Shown here piece by piece: positions 8,289-19,199 of a DNA stretch of 64,000 nucleotides. The position numbers were made by a program, and so were the translations under genes. The DNA is taken from positions 33,868 through 97,867 of the forward strand of contig NZ_JAKSYC010000100.1 in NCBI RefSeq assembly GCF_022829585.1, read 5' to 3'. Positions within the stretch are counted from its first letter, which is position 1; every line of letters starts with the position of its first letter. Under the pieces are notes generated by a model, which made no database searches, was not told where the DNA came from, and worked only from the letters and a program-made list of their open reading frames with translations. This DNA is from Methylobacterium sp. J-026. GTDB lineage: Bacteria > Pseudomonadota > Alphaproteobacteria > Rhizobiales > Beijerinckiaceae.

Positions 8289-8432
8289 TCACCAGGTCCG
8301 GAGGTCGGGTTTTTCCGTCGATCCGACGTCCGGCTGCCTGTTCATGCCGACCGCCACCAGGAGCCCCCAGAGCCAAGCCGCTCCAGCGGTCGCGAACGCG
8401 AAGGCAACGCTGATGAGGAGGGGCGAGGTCAT
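8289..8432 (-). CDS. Small single-pass membrane protein, 47 residues
   Basis: Starts at an ATG at 8432. The first 30 residues form one hydrophobic span (MTSPLLISVAFAFATAGAAW and onward through LLVAVG), followed by a polar tail NRQPDVGSTEKPDLRTW. The layout of a small membrane anchor and the good hydrophobicity suggest a real gene, but the ribosome-binding site is not convincing and no family is recognised. The opposite strand also has open frames, so this remains tentative. Confidence 0.35.
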   Translation of the reverse strand: MTSPLLISVAFAFATAGAAWLWGLLVAVGMNRQPDVGSTEKPDLRTW

Positions 8433-8718
8433 GGATCGCTGGTGCCTGTCAAAACCGGCGTGCCGCCGCGGAATGGACGGCGCGCCCGAGTTGAGGGTTC
8501 GGGCTTCGGGAAGCCGAGACTGACTAAGCACAGACTGCGGCCCCGAACACTGATCTGGCTGGCTCGAAAGACAAGTATTTCGGCTTGTGTCCAACCGGCA
8601 ACAAATGGGCGCCCTGGCCCGGTCGCGCGCCCGGCTCCGGCCCCGGGGAGGATTTTTTCGCGTCGGCCGCCCCTTGCCCCCTGTGATGTCGCGCGCCCGG
8701 GCGTTACAGCCCGGCACC

Positions 8719-9639
8719 ATGCTCGAAGGCCTTCCGCCCCACCGCCCGTCCCACGTCCTGCGCCTGCTGACCGACGAGCGCTCGGCGCGGGCGATGACCG
8801 ATCTGCTGGGGGAGATGTTCGATCCCACCGAGACCGCCGTGGCGGCGTTCGAGGATGCGGACGGGTGCACGTGGCGGCTGGAGGCCTACTTCGCCGATGC
8901 GCCCGACGAGGATTACGTCCGCGCGCTGATCCGGCCCGTGATCGGCGCTGCAGCCGACACCGCGGAGTTCCGCACCATCGAACAGCAGGACTGGGTCCGG
9001 GCCTCGCTCGAGGGGCTGAAGCCGGTCCGGGCCGGGCGGTTCCTCGTCCACGGCGCGCATGACCGCGATGCGGTGCGCGCCAACGACCTGCCCATCGAGA
9101 TCGAGGCGGCGTTGGCCTTCGGCACCGGTCATCACGGCACGACTCTGGGCTGCCTCCGGGCGCTGGTCGACGTGCTGAAGCGGCGGCGGCCGGCCCGCGT
9201 CCTGGATGTCGGCACGGGCACCGGGATCCTCGCCTTCGCGGCCGCCAAGGCGCTCCGGCAGCCCGTGGTGGCCGGCGACCTCGACGCGGAGGCGGTGCAC
9301 ACGGCGCGGGAGAATGCCCGGGCCAACGGCCTCGGCCCCTATCTCAAGCTCTATCACGGCCCCGGGGTGCGCCACCGGCTCGCGTCCCGGCCCCGCCACT
9401 TCGATCTGGTCTTCGCCAACATCCTGGCGCGGCCGCTGCGGCTCCTCGCCCCGTCGCTGACGCGGGTGGTCGCGCCCGGCGGCGTGCTGGTCCTGTCCGG
9501 GCTGATCGAGCGCGACGTTCCGGGCGTGCTCTCGGCCTACCGTCTGCAGGGTTTCGCGCTGGTGCGCCGGGGCCTGATCGAGGGCTGGGTCGCCCTCGTG
9601 TTGAGACGCGGCGGTGCGGCCGAACGGCCCCTCGGCTGA
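8719..9639 (+). CDS. prmA: 50S ribosomal protein L11 methyltransferase PrmA
   Basis: 306 residues. The N-terminal half (MLEGLPPHRPSHVLRLLTDE ... DWVRASLEGLKPVRAGRF) is the L11-recognition domain of PrmA. The C-terminal Rossmann domain carries the SAM-binding loop VLDVGTGTGILAFAAAK (~163-179), and FANILARPL is the NPP-like motif. AFGTGHHGTTLGCLRAL is strongly conserved in the family. PrmA trimethylates lysines and the N-terminus of L11. I chose ATG 8719 because homologous proteins begin MLEG; an in-frame ATG at 8677 would add 14 residues without clear family support. The RMF-like gene follows 30 bp downstream. Confidence 0.92.
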   Translation: MLEGLPPHRPSHVLRLLTDERSARAMTDLLGEMFDPTETAVAAFEDADGCTWRLEAYFADAPDEDYVRALIRPVIGAAADTAEFRTIEQQDWVRASLEGLKPVRAGRFLVHGAHDRDAVRANDLPIEIEAALAFGTGHHGTTLGCLRALVDVLKRRRPARVLDVGTGTGILAFAAAKALRQPVVAGDLDAEAVHTARENARANGLGPYLKLYHGPGVRHRLASRPRHFDLVFANILARPLRLLAPSLTRVVAPGGVLVLSGLIERDVPGVLSAYRLQGFALVRRGLIEGWVALVLRRGGAAERPLG

Positions 9640-9669
9640 ACTGCGCCCGGGCCGGCACGTTGTCCGGTC

Positions 9670-9858
9670 ATGAGCCAGACGCCGCTCCACGACCCGTCGC
9701 CGGATCCGATCAGCGAGGGGGCCCATGCCCGGGCGCGCGGCCGTCCCAGGGACGCCTGTCCGTATCCGGCGAATTCCGAACCCCGGACCGCTTGGCTGGA
9801 GGGGTACGACGGCGTGCCGTTCGACCGCGTCCCCGACCCGCCGCACAGAGGCGGCTGA
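9670..9858 (+). CDS. Ribosome modulation factor (RMF) family small protein
   Basis: 62 residues. The core EGAHARARGRPRDACPYPAN followed by SEPRTAWLEGYDG follows the RMF pattern: a helix with G-x-x-A, a G-R-x-R-x-x-CPY turn and a second helix R-x-x-W-x-x-G-Y. RMF proteins bind the 30S/70S ribosome and promote hibernating dimers in stationary phase; the short alphaproteobacterial versions are less studied. It lies 30 bp after prmA, also a ribosome-related gene, and converges with the chemoreceptor gene. Identification rests on the motif spacing. Confidence 0.7.
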   Translation: MSQTPLHDPSPDPISEGAHARARGRPRDACPYPANSEPRTAWLEGYDGVPFDRVPDPPHRGG

Positions 9859-9879
9859 GCCGCCCCGGTCCAGGGCTGC

Positions 9880-11346
9880 TCAGGCCGCGCGGACCGAGGC
9901 CAGGAAGCGGCCGACCTCCTGCCCGAGGGTCTCGAACTCGGCCGACAGTTCGGAGGCGGAGGCCAGGACGCCGTTCGCGGTCGCTCCGGTCGCCTCGACG
10001 GTCACGGCGACCGCCGCGACGGTGGAGCTGACGGCGCCGGTGCCGCTCGCCGCCTCGGCGACGCTGCGGACGATCCGCTCGGCGGCGGCACCCTGGTCGC
10101 GGACGGATGCGGTGATTTGCGTGGCGAGCGCATTCATGTCGCGGATGCGGACCGTGATCGCGTTCACCGCCGTGACCGCCCGATGCGTGGAGGTCTGGAT
10201 CCGCCCGACCTGCTGGCCGATATCCTCTGTGGCCTTGTCGGTCTGACTGGCCAGTTCCTTCACCTCGGCGGCGACGACCGCGAAGCCCCGGCCCGCCGTG
10301 CCGGCCCGGGCGGCCTCGATCGTGGCGTTCAAGGCCAGCAGGTTGGTCTGGGCGGCCACCGTCGAGATCAACGCCACCACGTCGCCGATCCGCTCGGCGG
10401 CCGCGCTCAGTTCCTGGACCAGGGGGACCGCGTCCGCCGCCTCGGCGGCGGTGACGTTGGCGAGCTCTGCGGATCCGCTCACCTGCCGCTCGATCTCACC
10501 CAGCGAGGCGCCGAGCTGCGCCATGGCCGCGGCCGCGGTCTCGGCCGTCTGCGCCGCGTCCCCGGCCGCAGAGGCCACCTCCGACGACCGGCGTGCGGAG
10601 TCCGAAGCCGTCGCGGACATGTCGGCGGCAGCCCTGCGCAGGCTCGTCGCCGCCGTCGAGACGTGAGCCAGAATGCCGCCGACGGTCGTCTCGAAGGTCT
10701 GGGCCAGCTGCTCGGTGGTGCTCCGCCGGGCCGCATCGAGGGAGCTATGCGCGTCCGCGTTCTCGCGCTCCAGAACGCTGGCGCGGGCAAGCTGGGCCTG
10801 CGCCTCCTTCTCGGATCGGCCGAGGGCCTCGAACGACCGGACCGTCATCCGGCAGACCCAGATCAGGATGGCGGCCTCCGTCACCACGATCGCCGCGTGC
10901 AGCGCGACGCGCCCGAGGTCGCTGGCGGCGTCCGGGAAGACCAGCGCCGGAATCGCCAGATCCAGGGCGAGATGATGGACCGCGGTGGCCAGTGTCGCCG
11001 CCAGGATCACGCGCCAGTCGCACCAGCCGACGAGCACGGCCAGGCAGGCGAAGAAGTACATGTGCAGATCGATCTGCCAGGGATGACCGGTGAAGACGGT
11101 CAGGAACACGGCCGCCATGCCGATCAGGGCGAGGCCGCTGACGATGCGCGTGGCTTGGCCGATCGGGTCGCGGCGCCACAGCAGGGTCGCGGTCCCGGCC
11201 AGGATCACCACGGCCGCGATCGGGCCCGGCGCCGGCAGCCCGCCGGTCAGGGCGACTTCGGCGCCCGCAACGATCGGCACATGCGCCCACAGGGTCGCGA
11301 TGAGCGTGCGGCCGAAGCTGCGCCGGAGGGCGTCGAGATGGTTCAT
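9880..11346 (-). CDS. Methyl-accepting chemotaxis protein with membrane-embedded sensor region
   Basis: 488 residues. Residues ~15-170 hold about six hydrophobic segments (for example [15 protein letters not shown] and [15 protein letters not shown]) with only short loops, so there is no classical periplasmic ligand domain and no HAMP domain is evident. A coiled coil follows (~175-215), then the MCP signalling domain with the hairpin tip [17 protein letters not shown] (~330-347) and [15 protein letters not shown]. The ATG at 11346 overlaps the TGA of the upstream small membrane protein (ATGA), so the two are translationally coupled. It ends 21 bp from the convergent RMF-like gene. The signal is unknown; the multi-span module suggests sensing within the membrane or of membrane energetics. 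Confidence 0.88.
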   Translation of the reverse strand: MNHLDALRRSFGRTLIATLWAHVPIVAGAEVALTGGLPAPGPIAAVVILAGTATLLWRRDPIGQATRIVSGLALIGMAAVFLTVFTGHPWQIDLHMYFFACLAVLVGWCDWRVILAATLATAVHHLALDLAIPALVFPDAASDLGRVALHAAIVVTEAAILIWVCRMTVRSFEALGRSEKEAQAQLARASVLERENADAHSSLDAARRSTTEQLAQTFETTVGGILAHVSTAATSLRRAAADMSATASDSARRSSEVASAAGDAAQTAETAAAAMAQLGASLGEIERQVSGSAELANVTAAEAADAVPLVQELSAAAERIGDVVALISTVAAQTNLLALNATIEAARAGTAGRGFAVVAAEVKELASQTDKATEDIGQQVGRIQTSTHRAVTAVNAITVRIRDMNALATQITASVRDQGAAAERIVRSVAEAASGTGAVSSTVAAVAVTVEATGATANGVLASASELSAEFETLGQEVGRFLASVRAA

Positions 11347-11735
11347 CGCGTGGAATGTCCGGTGTTGGTGTCGTCTCGAGGGGTGAGCGCGGCGCCCTGT
11401 CGTCCGCAGCCGTCGGCGAGGCGTCCGTCGAGGACGAGCCAAGCCCCCGCCGCGTAGAGGCGTCCGACGAAGCCGTCGCTGTCCGAGCGGGCGATCAGGA
11501 TATCTGGCCGGCCGCCGACATTCACGATTGCCCCGCCCGCTTCGGCGACCAGGCGGGCGAGGTCGGCGGCGTCAGATCCCGGTCCGCGCACGAGGGCCAC
11601 GACGTCCGATCGGGGGGCGGCGAGGAGCATCAGCGGTACGACGAGGGCGACGGCGCTTCCGAGCACGCCGAAAGCCGTCCGATGCCGGGCGCGCGCAGGG
11701 CCTTCCCCGGATCCTGAATCGATTGCCGCCGCCAT
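11343..11735 (-). CDS. Small membrane-anchored protein coupled to the chemoreceptor
   Basis: 130 residues. A short cytoplasmic N-terminus (about 20 residues, RTAFG) precedes one span ([17 protein letters not shown], ~25-42). A ~70-residue extracytoplasmic domain follows with alternating strands and helices ([20 protein letters not shown] ... DGRLADGCG). I do not recognise the family. Its stop overlaps the start of the six-span chemoreceptor, which argues for a stoichiometric partner. It could act as the periplasmic sensing subunit that the chemoreceptor itself lacks; this is inference. The promoter probably lies in the AT-rich stretch at 11760-12010. Confidence 0.7.
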   Translation of the reverse strand: MAAAIDSGSGEGPARARHRTAFGVLGSAVALVVPLMLLAAPRSDVVALVRGPGSDAADLARLVAEAGGAIVNVGGRPDILIARSDSDGFVGRLYAAGAWLVLDGRLADGCGRQGAALTPRDDTNTGHSTR

Positions 11736-12255
11736 GCTCGCCCGCCACGTCCTTCATCGTCGGGAGATCTGAATCAGCCTATCGGCTTGCGGTGACGATC
11801 CACCGACAGGACTAAACCGACAGTTTATGGCCGAAGGGATTTTTTGGGTAGATTTTTTTGGCAGAGAAATCTGATTTTTAAACTGAATAACTGTCGATGA
11901 ACACGCATCGATGCGTTTATTGGTGATTTTTATTGTTATTATCGCAGTGTATAATTGTCTAATAAAACGATTTCTGCTCCGTCAATATAGGAATATGCAG
12001 CGATCTTCACGATCACTTCGAGCCTTTCAAGGCCGTGGCCGCGCCGGGGTGCGGGTCCGGCGCCGTGGCGCTGGAGCGGGGCCCGTTTCCCGCCGGCATG
12101 GCGCGGCGCGCATTCTGCTTCCCGTCTCGGCTGGGTGGCGAAGGGCTCGGTCGCCGGGGGCTTCCCGAGCGCGCCACGGCGGAGCGGGACGTCTGGAACG
12201 AGCCTGACAAGCGATGCGTCCCGCTCATCGACTCAGACCCTGTGTGAGGCAGACA
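11736..12255. other. 520-bp intergenic region containing an AT-rich island
   Basis: Between the chemoreceptor unit and the serine hydrolase. Bases ~11820-12010 are strikingly AT-rich for this genome, with T-runs and A/T-rich hexamers and no good coding frame. A perfect 14-bp palindrome, ACGCATCGATGCGT, sits at 11903-11916 inside it. Bases 12010-12250 return to genome-typical GC with no recognisable gene. The island probably holds the promoter of the leftward chemoreceptor unit and possibly a silencer-type binding site. Confidence 0.6.
11903..11916. promoter_or_regulatory. 14-bp perfect palindrome in AT-rich island
   Basis: ACGCATCGATGCGT is a perfect inverted repeat centred in the AT-rich island, 168 bp upstream of the small membrane-protein start. 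The position suits an operator for the chemoreceptor unit, but no regulator is encoded nearby. Confidence 0.35.
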
Positions 12256-13386
12256 TTGGCATCATCGACGACACCGTCCTGGCCCGCGGATCCCTGGGAG
12301 ACCGTCGATCCCGGTGAGGCCGGGTTCGATCCCGCCCGCCTCGCGGAGGCGGTGGCGTATGCCGCGGCGAACGAGAGCGCGTGGCCCCGCAGCCTGTTCT
12401 ACCCGGACGGGCGCTACGTCGGGATCGTCGAGTGGAACGAGACCGGACCGTGGAGCGACATCGTCGGGCCGGTGCGCCCGCGGGGCGGTCCGGCGGGCGT
12501 GATCCTCAAGGACGGACGCCGCGTCGCCGCCTGGGGCGATACGGGCCGGCCGGACATGACCTTCTCCATCGCCAAGAGCTACCTGGCGGTGCTGGCGGGC
12601 CTCGCCCACGATGACGGGTTGATCCCCGACGTGGACGCGCCGGTGCGGGACAGCGTGCCCGACCCGTGTCTCGAGGGGCCGCATAACGGGGCGATCACGT
12701 GGCGCCACCTGCTGCAGCAATCGAGCGAGTGGCAGGGAACGTTGTTCGGCAAGTCCGATCAGGTCGACCATTTCCGGCAGATCGGTCCGGGGGCGGACAA
12801 TAGCCGCAAGGGCCAGCGGCGCGCGCCGAACCCGCCGGGCACCTATTACGAGTACAACGACGTGCGGGTGAACCTGCTGTCCTATTGCCTGATGCGACGC
12901 TTCGGCCGCCCCCTGCCGGAGGTGCTGCGCGAGCGGATCCTGGATCCGATCGGCGCCTCCCGCGACTGGGCGTGGCATGGCTACGACACCAGCTGGGTCA
13001 CGGTCGACGGCGCGCGGATCCAGTCGGTGCCGGGGGGCGGACATTGGGGCGGCGGCCTGTTCATCGGCGCCGACGATCATGCCCGCTTCGGTCTGCTCAT
13101 CAACCGCGGCGGCGCCTGGAACGGTCGGCGGCTGCTGTCGGAGCGCTGGATCCGCGCCATGCTGACCCCGTCGCCGACCCTCGACAGCTACGGCTATCTC
13201 TGGTGGCTCAACCGGGGCGCGACCGCGAAGCCGCATTTGCCGGCCACGTCGTTCAGCGCTCTCGGCGCTGGCAATAACGTGATCTGGTGCGATCCGGACC
13301 GCGATCTCGTGGCGGTGCTGCGCTGGATCGACAAATCCGCCCTCGACGGTTTCCTGCTGCGCCTCGCGGCGGCCCTGCGCGTCTGA
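12256..13386 (+). CDS. Serine hydrolase, beta-lactamase/penicillin-binding-protein fold
   Basis: About 376 residues of the class C beta-lactamase/esterase superfamily. The catalytic S-x-x-K motif is in TFSIAKSYLAVLAG, the Y-x-N motif in YYEYNDVRVNLL, and a GGGHWGGGLFIGADDHARFG region precedes the final domain. Such proteins are esterases, D-aminopeptidases or related hydrolases rather than true resistance enzymes; the substrate cannot be told. I favour a TTG start at 12256, which has GAGG six bases upstream; an in-frame ATG at 12214 would add 14 residues with no ribosome-binding site. No signal peptide is seen with either start. Confidence 0.82.
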   Translation: MASSTTPSWPADPWETVDPGEAGFDPARLAEAVAYAAANESAWPRSLFYPDGRYVGIVEWNETGPWSDIVGPVRPRGGPAGVILKDGRRVAAWGDTGRPDMTFSIAKSYLAVLAGLAHDDGLIPDVDAPVRDSVPDPCLEGPHNGAITWRHLLQQSSEWQGTLFGKSDQVDHFRQIGPGADNSRKGQRRAPNPPGTYYEYNDVRVNLLSYCLMRRFGRPLPEVLRERILDPIGASRDWAWHGYDTSWVTVDGARIQSVPGGGHWGGGLFIGADDHARFGLLINRGGAWNGRRLLSERWIRAMLTPSPTLDSYGYLWWLNRGATAKPHLPATSFSALGAGNNVIWCDPDRDLVAVLRWIDKSALDGFLLRLAAALRV

Positions 13387-13475
13387 GCGGGTCTCGCGCG
13401 GGCGGCGACAGAGGATCGGCGAAGACCCGCGAGGGTTCGAAGGGCCGGAGCATCGCCCCGTGAGTTCAGATTCCC

Positions 13476-14636
13476 TCAGCCCTCCGCCAGCGCCGCGATG
13501 GTCTGCGCCATCGCCCGCGCGCGGGGGACGAGGCTCGCCACCTCCAGGTACTCCTCGGGCGAGTGGGCCTTGCCGCCCACCGGGCCGACCGCGCAGAGGG
13601 TCGGGCAGCCGACGCTGGCGGTGAATCCGGAATCGGCGCAGCCCCCGGCGAATTCGCCCGCGACGGGATGGCCCTGCCCCGCGCTCACGCCAGCGTAGGT
13701 CTCGTACAGCGCCCGGGAGGCCGCGTCCTGGACGAGTGGAAGGAACGCGCCCTTGACGGTCAGGTGCGCGGTCGTTCCCGGCACCGTGGCATCCGCCACG
13801 ATGGCGGCGATCCGGTCCATCGCCGCCTCCCGGTCGGGCGGGGTGACGTAGCGCAGGTCGATCTCGCAGGTCGCCCGGGGCGCGACGGTGTTCACCGACT
13901 GGCCGCCGGAGACCAGCCCGACATTCACCGTCGTCCCCCTGTCGAGGTCGGTGATCGCGTGGAGCGCGACGGTCTTGTGGGCCAGCGCCAGGATGGCGCT
14001 CCGTCCGTCCGCGTAATTGCCGCCGGAATGGGCGGCCTTGCCCAGCACCTCCAGATGCATGAACACGCCGCCCTTGCGGCCGGTGACGACGTTGCCGGTC
14101 GGCCGCCCCGGCTCGGAATTCAGCACGGCCCGGGCGCCGCGGGCGGTCTCCTCGATGATCGGCCGGCAGGCCGGGGAACCGATCTCCTCGTCGCTGGTGA
14201 ACAGGCCGGTGAGCGGCACCCGCGCACCGCCCGCCCGGTGGTAGGCCGCGAGCACGAAGGCGTTCATCACGAGGCCCGCCTTCATGTCGGCGACCCCCGG
14301 CCCGTAGGCGCGCCCCGCGGCGATCCGGAACGGCCGCTGCGCGGCCTCGCCCTTCGGGAAGACGGTGTCGCGGTGGCCCATGAGCACGACCGGACGGTTC
14401 CCGCCCCCGGAACCGGCGACCTGGGCCCGCAGCGCGTCGCCAAAACCCTCCACCGGGACCGTGGTGACCGGGATGCCGTGGCCGGCGAGGAAGTCCGCGA
14501 TGCGGGCGCCGACGGCATCGACCCCGGCCTTGTCGTAGGAGCCGGAATCGATGTTCACCAGCTCCTCCAGCAGGGCCAGCATCGCGCCCTCCTGCCCGTC
14601 GAGCCAGCGGAGGGCGTCGGAGTCGGTTTCGGTCAT
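13476..14636 (-). CDS. M20 family metallopeptidase (carboxypeptidase G2-like)
   Basis: 386 residues. Zinc-site motifs are VLMGHRDTVFPKG (His and Asp), GVADMKAG, the catalytic pair in LFTSDEEIGS, the LNSEPG metal ligand, and a late His in GKAHSPEEY. The central lid/dimerisation domain (~180-290, with GGNYADGRSAILALAHK) has the carboxypeptidase G2 pattern. The family releases C-terminal glutamate or other residues from folates or peptides. It lacks a signal peptide. It lies 69 bp downstream of the glmS stop on the same strand and could be read through from glmU-glmS, though a functional link is not evident. Confidence 0.88.
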   Translation of the reverse strand: MTETDSDALRWLDGQEGAMLALLEELVNIDSGSYDKAGVDAVGARIADFLAGHGIPVTTVPVEGFGDALRAQVAGSGGGNRPVVLMGHRDTVFPKGEAAQRPFRIAAGRAYGPGVADMKAGLVMNAFVLAAYHRAGGARVPLTGLFTSDEEIGSPACRPIIEETARGARAVLNSEPGRPTGNVVTGRKGGVFMHLEVLGKAAHSGGNYADGRSAILALAHKTVALHAITDLDRGTTVNVGLVSGGQSVNTVAPRATCEIDLRYVTPPDREAAMDRIAAIVADATVPGTTAHLTVKGAFLPLVQDAASRALYETYAGVSAGQGHPVAGEFAGGCADSGFTASVGCPTLCAVGPVGGKAHSPEEYLEVASLVPRARAMAQTIAALAEG

Positions 14637-14705
14637 GGGCTGCGCATACCGTTTCCTGCGGGATCGGGCCGCACGCAAGGACGGCGCCGCGCCCGGCCGG
14701 CGCGG

Positions 14706-16532
<1,827 letters not shown>

Positions 16533-16682
16533 GGGATTGTCTCTCGCTCCGACGCCCGGGAGGCCCTGCGCGCAAGGTCCGGGCCGCTCCGCGCAGGGCG
16601 CGTCCAAGGGTGGCTTGTACCGGATCCGAGCCGCGCAGGGCCAGCCCCGGCCAGTACGGCAGGGGCCGGAGACCGCGGCGCG

Positions 16683-18059
16683 TCACGCCTTCTTGCGCAA
16701 AGCCTTCTCGGCCAGCAACGCGGCGCGCTTCAGCTTGGCCCAGCCGGGCTTCACCGCCTGCCGGCCGCGGGCGACCGCCATGGCGTCGGCCGGGACGTCG
16801 TCGATGATCACGGAGCCGGAGGCGACGTAGGCCCCCTCCCCCACGGTGACCGGGGCGACCAGGGCCGAGTTCGAGCCGATGAACGCGCTGGCGCCGATCG
16901 TTGTCCGGTGCTTGAGCACGCCATCGTAATTGCAGGTGATCGTGCCGGCGCCGATATTGGCCTTCGCGCCGATCTCCGCGTCCCCGAGATAGGTGAGATG
17001 CGCGGCCTTGGCGCCCGCCCCCATCCGGGTGTTCTTCAGTTCGACGAAGTTGCCGAGTTCCGCGCCGGTCTCCAGCACCGCGTGCCCGCGCAGCCGCACG
17101 AACGGGCCGATCGTCACGCTCGACGCCATCTCGGTCTCGGTGAGGTGCGCGAAGGCCCGGACCGTGCAGCCGTCGCCGACCCGCACCCCCGGCCCGAACA
17201 CGACGTTGGGTTCCACGACCACGTCGCGCCCGAGGACCGTGTCGTAGCTGAGGAACACCGTCTCGGGGGCGACCAGGGTGGCCCCGCCCAGCATGGCGGC
17301 GCGGCGCAGGCGGGCCTGGATCGCCGCCTCGGCGACGCCGAGCTGCACCCGGTCGTTGACACCCTGCGCCTCCGCCTCGTCCACCGGCACGGTGGTGACC
17401 GGCAGCCCGTCCGCCACCGCGAGCGCCACGGCGTCCGGGAGGTAATACTCCCCCGCGGCATTGTCGTTGCCGATCCGGGTGAGCAGGGCCAGAGCGTGCC
17501 GCCCGGCGAGCGCCATCAGGCCGGCATTGCACAGGGTCACGGCCCGCTCGGCCGGGCTCGCATCCTTCTCCTCGCGGATCGCCAGGACGCGGCTCCCGGC
17601 GGTGAGAACGCGACCGTATCCCGCCGGCGTCGCGCTCTCGAAGGCCAGCACGGCGACGGCCGCGCCGTCGGCCAGGGGCGCGCGCAGGCGCAAAAAGGTC
17701 TCGGCGGTGATGAGCGGCGTGTCGCCGAACGCGATGACCACGTCGTCGTCCGGATCGGTCAGCACCGCCCGGGCGGCCAGCACGGCGTGGGCGGTCCCCA
17801 GCCGCTCGGCCTGCGGGAAGACCTGCGCGCCGGGGGCCGCCCTCGCGATCTCGGCGGCCACGTCGTCGCGGCCGGGCTCGGCTACGACGGCGATCCGGCC
17901 GGCGCCGGCCGCCTGTACGGCGGCGAGGACGTGGCCGAGCATGCTGCGCCCGGCGATCCGGTGCAGCACCTTCGGCAGGTCCGAGCGCATCCGCGTGCCC
18001 TTTCCGGCCGCGAGCACGATGGCGGTGAGGCTGCGCGGGGGCGTTCCGGTGGGAGTCAT
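16683..18059 (-). CDS. glmU: Bifunctional UDP-N-acetylglucosamine pyrophosphorylase / glucosamine-1-phosphate N-acetyltransferase
   Basis: 458 residues. The N-terminal uridyltransferase has the signature VLAAGKGTRMRSDLPKVLH (~14-32) and FGDTPLI. The C-terminal left-handed beta-helix acetyltransferase shows hexapeptide repeats from ~265 on (ATLVAPETVFLSYDTVLG, IGAKANIGAGTITCNYDG). It acetylates glucosamine-1-phosphate and then makes UDP-GlcNAc, feeding peptidoglycan and lipid A. I chose ATG 18059 because GGA lies upstream at plausible spacing; ATG 18074 would add five residues. First gene of the leftward glmU-glmS stretch. Confidence 0.95.
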   Translation of the reverse strand: MTPTGTPPRSLTAIVLAAGKGTRMRSDLPKVLHRIAGRSMLGHVLAAVQAAGAGRIAVVAEPGRDDVAAEIARAAPGAQVFPQAERLGTAHAVLAARAVLTDPDDDVVIAFGDTPLITAETFLRLRAPLADGAAVAVLAFESATPAGYGRVLTAGSRVLAIREEKDASPAERAVTLCNAGLMALAGRHALALLTRIGNDNAAGEYYLPDAVALAVADGLPVTTVPVDEAEAQGVNDRVQLGVAEAAIQARLRRAAMLGGATLVAPETVFLSYDTVLGRDVVVEPNVVFGPGVRVGDGCTVRAFAHLTETEMASSVTIGPFVRLRGHAVLETGAELGNFVELKNTRMGAGAKAAHLTYLGDAEIGAKANIGAGTITCNYDGVLKHRTTIGASAFIGSNSALVAPVTVGEGAYVASGSVIIDDVPADAMAVARGRQAVKPGWAKLKRAALLAEKALRKKA

Positions 18060-18294
18060 CGCGGATCCAGGCATCGTGAGACGACGGCACGGATGGGCCG
18101 GACCGGCGCGGCGCGCAAGCCCGGGCGATCGGCGGCGCGAGACGTCCGGCCTCATCCGGCTGGGCGAACGAATCCTGGACGATCACGAACTCGCCGCCCT
18201 CATCCGGGCGGCCACCGATCTGGCCGGTGGCCGATCGCGCACAGGACGGGAAACCCGTCACCGGCGTGGACGCCCCCAGACGATGATGATTGGA

Positions 18295-18370
18295 TGGCTC
18301 CCCGAGCAGGACTCGAACCTGCGACAAGGCGATTAACAGTCGCCTGCTCTACCAACTGAGCTATCGGGGA
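18295..18370 (-). tRNA. tRNA-Asn (anticodon GTT), CCA encoded
   Basis: Read on the minus strand the 76-nt cloverleaf begins TCCCCGATAGCTCAGTTGG and its anticodon loop is CTGTTAA, giving anticodon GTT. The T-loop GGTTCGAGTCC and the 3' acceptor TCGGGGA pair correctly. The discriminator is G and the terminal CCA is encoded at 18295-18297. Confidence 0.97.
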
Positions 18371-18646
18371 TCACGGCCGCGTCTCTACACACCGGCACCG
18401 CCGGACGCAAGGGCCTCGGAGGCGATCCGTGGCCGCCCGGGGGGATCCCCCCATCATGGGCCCGATGCGAAGGGTGCATGACGCGCCGGGCGAGGCCATT
18501 CGGCAACACGGCGCGGCGCCGCGCGGCCTGCCGGTTGCGCGGATGGTGCGGCGGAACGGGGCGGCCTCATCGGGTCATCGGCGCGTCATGGCGCGGTCCT
18601 ACGGGACCGGCCCCGCCGGTCCGACCGGCCCGTCGCCGCCGTGACC

Positions 18647-18886
18647 ATGCTGACCCATCGTTGCCTCGATCCCCAGGATCCCTACGCCGAACGGGAAGTC
18701 CGCGTCGTCTTCGCGTGGGCGGCCGGCGGTCCGCGGCTGATCGCGGCCCTCGACGAGGAGGCGTCCGATATCCTCCCCGATCTGATCGAGGCGCAGTGCG
18801 ATGACCTGCGGCGGGAGATCGTCGCCGCGCTGCCGTTGCCGCGCGCCGATCGGACCGGCGCGTTGCTCGGGCGTGCGCAGCGCTGA
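18647..18886 (+). CDS. Hypothetical protein, 79 residues
   Basis: ATG 18647 opens an acidic protein beginning MLTHRCLDPQDPYAEREVRV and containing a long helical stretch ALDEEASDILPDLIEAQCDD. Third positions are G/C throughout in the manner of real genes here, and the composition is not the Arg/Pro-rich pattern of chance frames. A GTG two codons earlier is an alternative. No family recognised; probably a cytosolic helical protein. Confidence 0.5.
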   Translation: MLTHRCLDPQDPYAEREVRVVFAWAAGGPRLIAALDEEASDILPDLIEAQCDDLRREIVAALPLPRADRTGALLGRAQR

Positions 18887-19199
18887 ACTTCGGCGCCCAT
18901 CGCGGCCCGTCGCGGTGTCCGGCACGGGCCCCGGCCTCCTCGACCCGCCCGCCGGACCGAACCGCGAAGCGTCGCCATGATTGCGCGCGCATTGCCGAGG
19001 CTACGACACAGCAAAGTCGTTCCGATTTGTCCGGGTATTTGTGAGCGCGGGCCCGAAACAGGAATAACCTTCCGGCTAGATCTGCTATAAAAACCAAGTA
19101 CCCTTTTTGCATATTTGCCGGCTATATTTGACTGTACGGCAATGCTTGCTGCGGTATAGCGGGTTCCTCTCAGCCCTCCTCGAAAGCGGCGCCGCCTCG
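18887..19199. other. Intergenic region upstream of the second chemoreceptor, AT-richer than genome
   Basis: 313 bp. The first half is GC-rich with no frame. From ~19005 to 19150 the composition drops in GC, with runs such as CTATAAAAACC near 19086, fitting a promoter region for the chemoreceptor at 19200. No palindrome stands out. Confidence 0.45.

Larger units (their letters stand above)
7836..8718. other. ~880-bp stretch between modA and prmA with only two weak small-ORF candidates
   Basis: No conserved protein is encoded here on either strand. Two minus-strand candidates are listed separately (7932-8129 and 8289-8432). The rest shows no tRNA, repeat or clear terminator. Local composition is slightly less GC-rich between 8130 and 8300 and between 8510 and 8610, compatible with promoter regions, including that of prmA. 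Confidence 0.5.

Noticed and set aside
11911..12207. A plus-strand ORF starting MRLLVIFIVIIAVYN in the AT-rich island
   Set aside because: Hydrophobic start is what AT-rich DNA gives by chance; the second half becomes Arg-rich, no SD and no family.
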